In this document: one piece after another, positions 63,932-64,000 of the stretch | Numbering within the stretch: position 1 is the stretch's first letter | Layout: each line of letters opens with the position of its first letter | Assembly (NCBI GenBank): GCA_019359515.1 | Contig: JAHHHC010000005.1 | Span: forward strand, 62,001-126,000 | Direction: 5' to 3' | Length of the DNA stretch: 64,000 nt | Origin: Desmonostoc vinosum HA7617-LM4 | Lineage (GTDB): Bacteria > Cyanobacteriota > Cyanobacteriia > Cyanobacteriales > Nostocaceae | The notes under the pieces: model-generated | Told to the model about the DNA's origin: nothing | Databases searched by the model: none | Seen by the model: only the letters and a program-made list of their open reading frames with translations | Position numbers and translations under genes: made by a program

Positions 63932-64000
63932 GTAATTAAAAGCCTAATCTCAGCGATAATCCAAAACCTGAACGTTTGGAAATTGGGAAAAAAAGTAATA

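Overview
The window looks like chromosomal DNA of a filamentous, probably heterocyst-forming cyanobacterium (Nostoc/Anabaena/Calothrix type). It carries photosystem genes (psaD, psb27), a thylakoid-type FtsH protease and a SphR-SphS-PhoU phosphate module. It also has very many HIP1 sites (GCGATCGC), heptameric repeats between genes (GGGGACT/GGGGATT and AATTACG types) and several large multidomain sensor kinases. Identifications come from reading motifs; no database search was run.

Layout. 1-5.5 kb: end of mutS2, pfkA (-), era, a NarL-type regulator and a GHL10-type secreted protein. 5.5-9.7 kb: a repeat-rich gap, psb27, a CAP-domain lipoprotein, a DsbA-like oxidoreductase and a GMC oxidoreductase relic. 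9.7-13 kb: two paralogous secreted proteins flanking a Ser/Thr kinase. 13-23.5 kb: a debranching-enzyme-like glucosidase, a 21-bp repeat array, nested small transposon-like elements, a DICT/GAF histidine kinase, psaD-trpE and a SemiSWEET. 23.5-30.5 kb: a 1954-residue Ser/Thr-plus-His kinase, a Uma2 relic and an SDR. 30.6-34.7 kb: an effector-like island. 35-41 kb: a hybrid histidine kinase, a LuxR-type regulator and a DUF4168 protein. 41-47.7 kb: holA, a 2H-phosphoesterase-like gene, tilS, a DUF4278 protein, ftsH and a secreted protein. 47.7-50 kb: decayed DNA (IS630 relic; CheB/kinase/receiver pseudogene). 50-53 kb: csaB, DUF2499-DUF3593 and hisA. 53-55.7 kb: a small basic protein and two paralogous coiled-coil proteins. 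56-59 kb: sphR-sphS-phoU. 59-64 kb: a membrane protein, an AraC regulator, a Crp-type regulator, an SLH/OprB porin and a Cys-rich small protein.

The most notable region is 30.6-34.7 kb. Two adjacent proteins share a distinctive N-terminal leader (MSDR..., TLANPTRGFG, DISRISL) but have unrelated C-terminal domains. One has a HAE...PCxxC zinc site typical of deaminase-fold toxins plus an acidic decapeptide tail. The other has a peptidoglycan-binding domain and an HEYIH...E zincin site. A small secreted protein follows. This is the architecture of polymorphic toxins or cargo of an export machine, possibly a contractile injection system; no structural genes of such a machine lie in this window.

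The second theme is small non-autonomous elements. At least six families with terminal inverted repeats and TA, TTA or TAA flanks are visible. One is nested in another, and two sit in different copies of the same dispersed repeat, so each copy shows the other's uninterrupted site. A broken IS630-type transposase is the only transposase seen.
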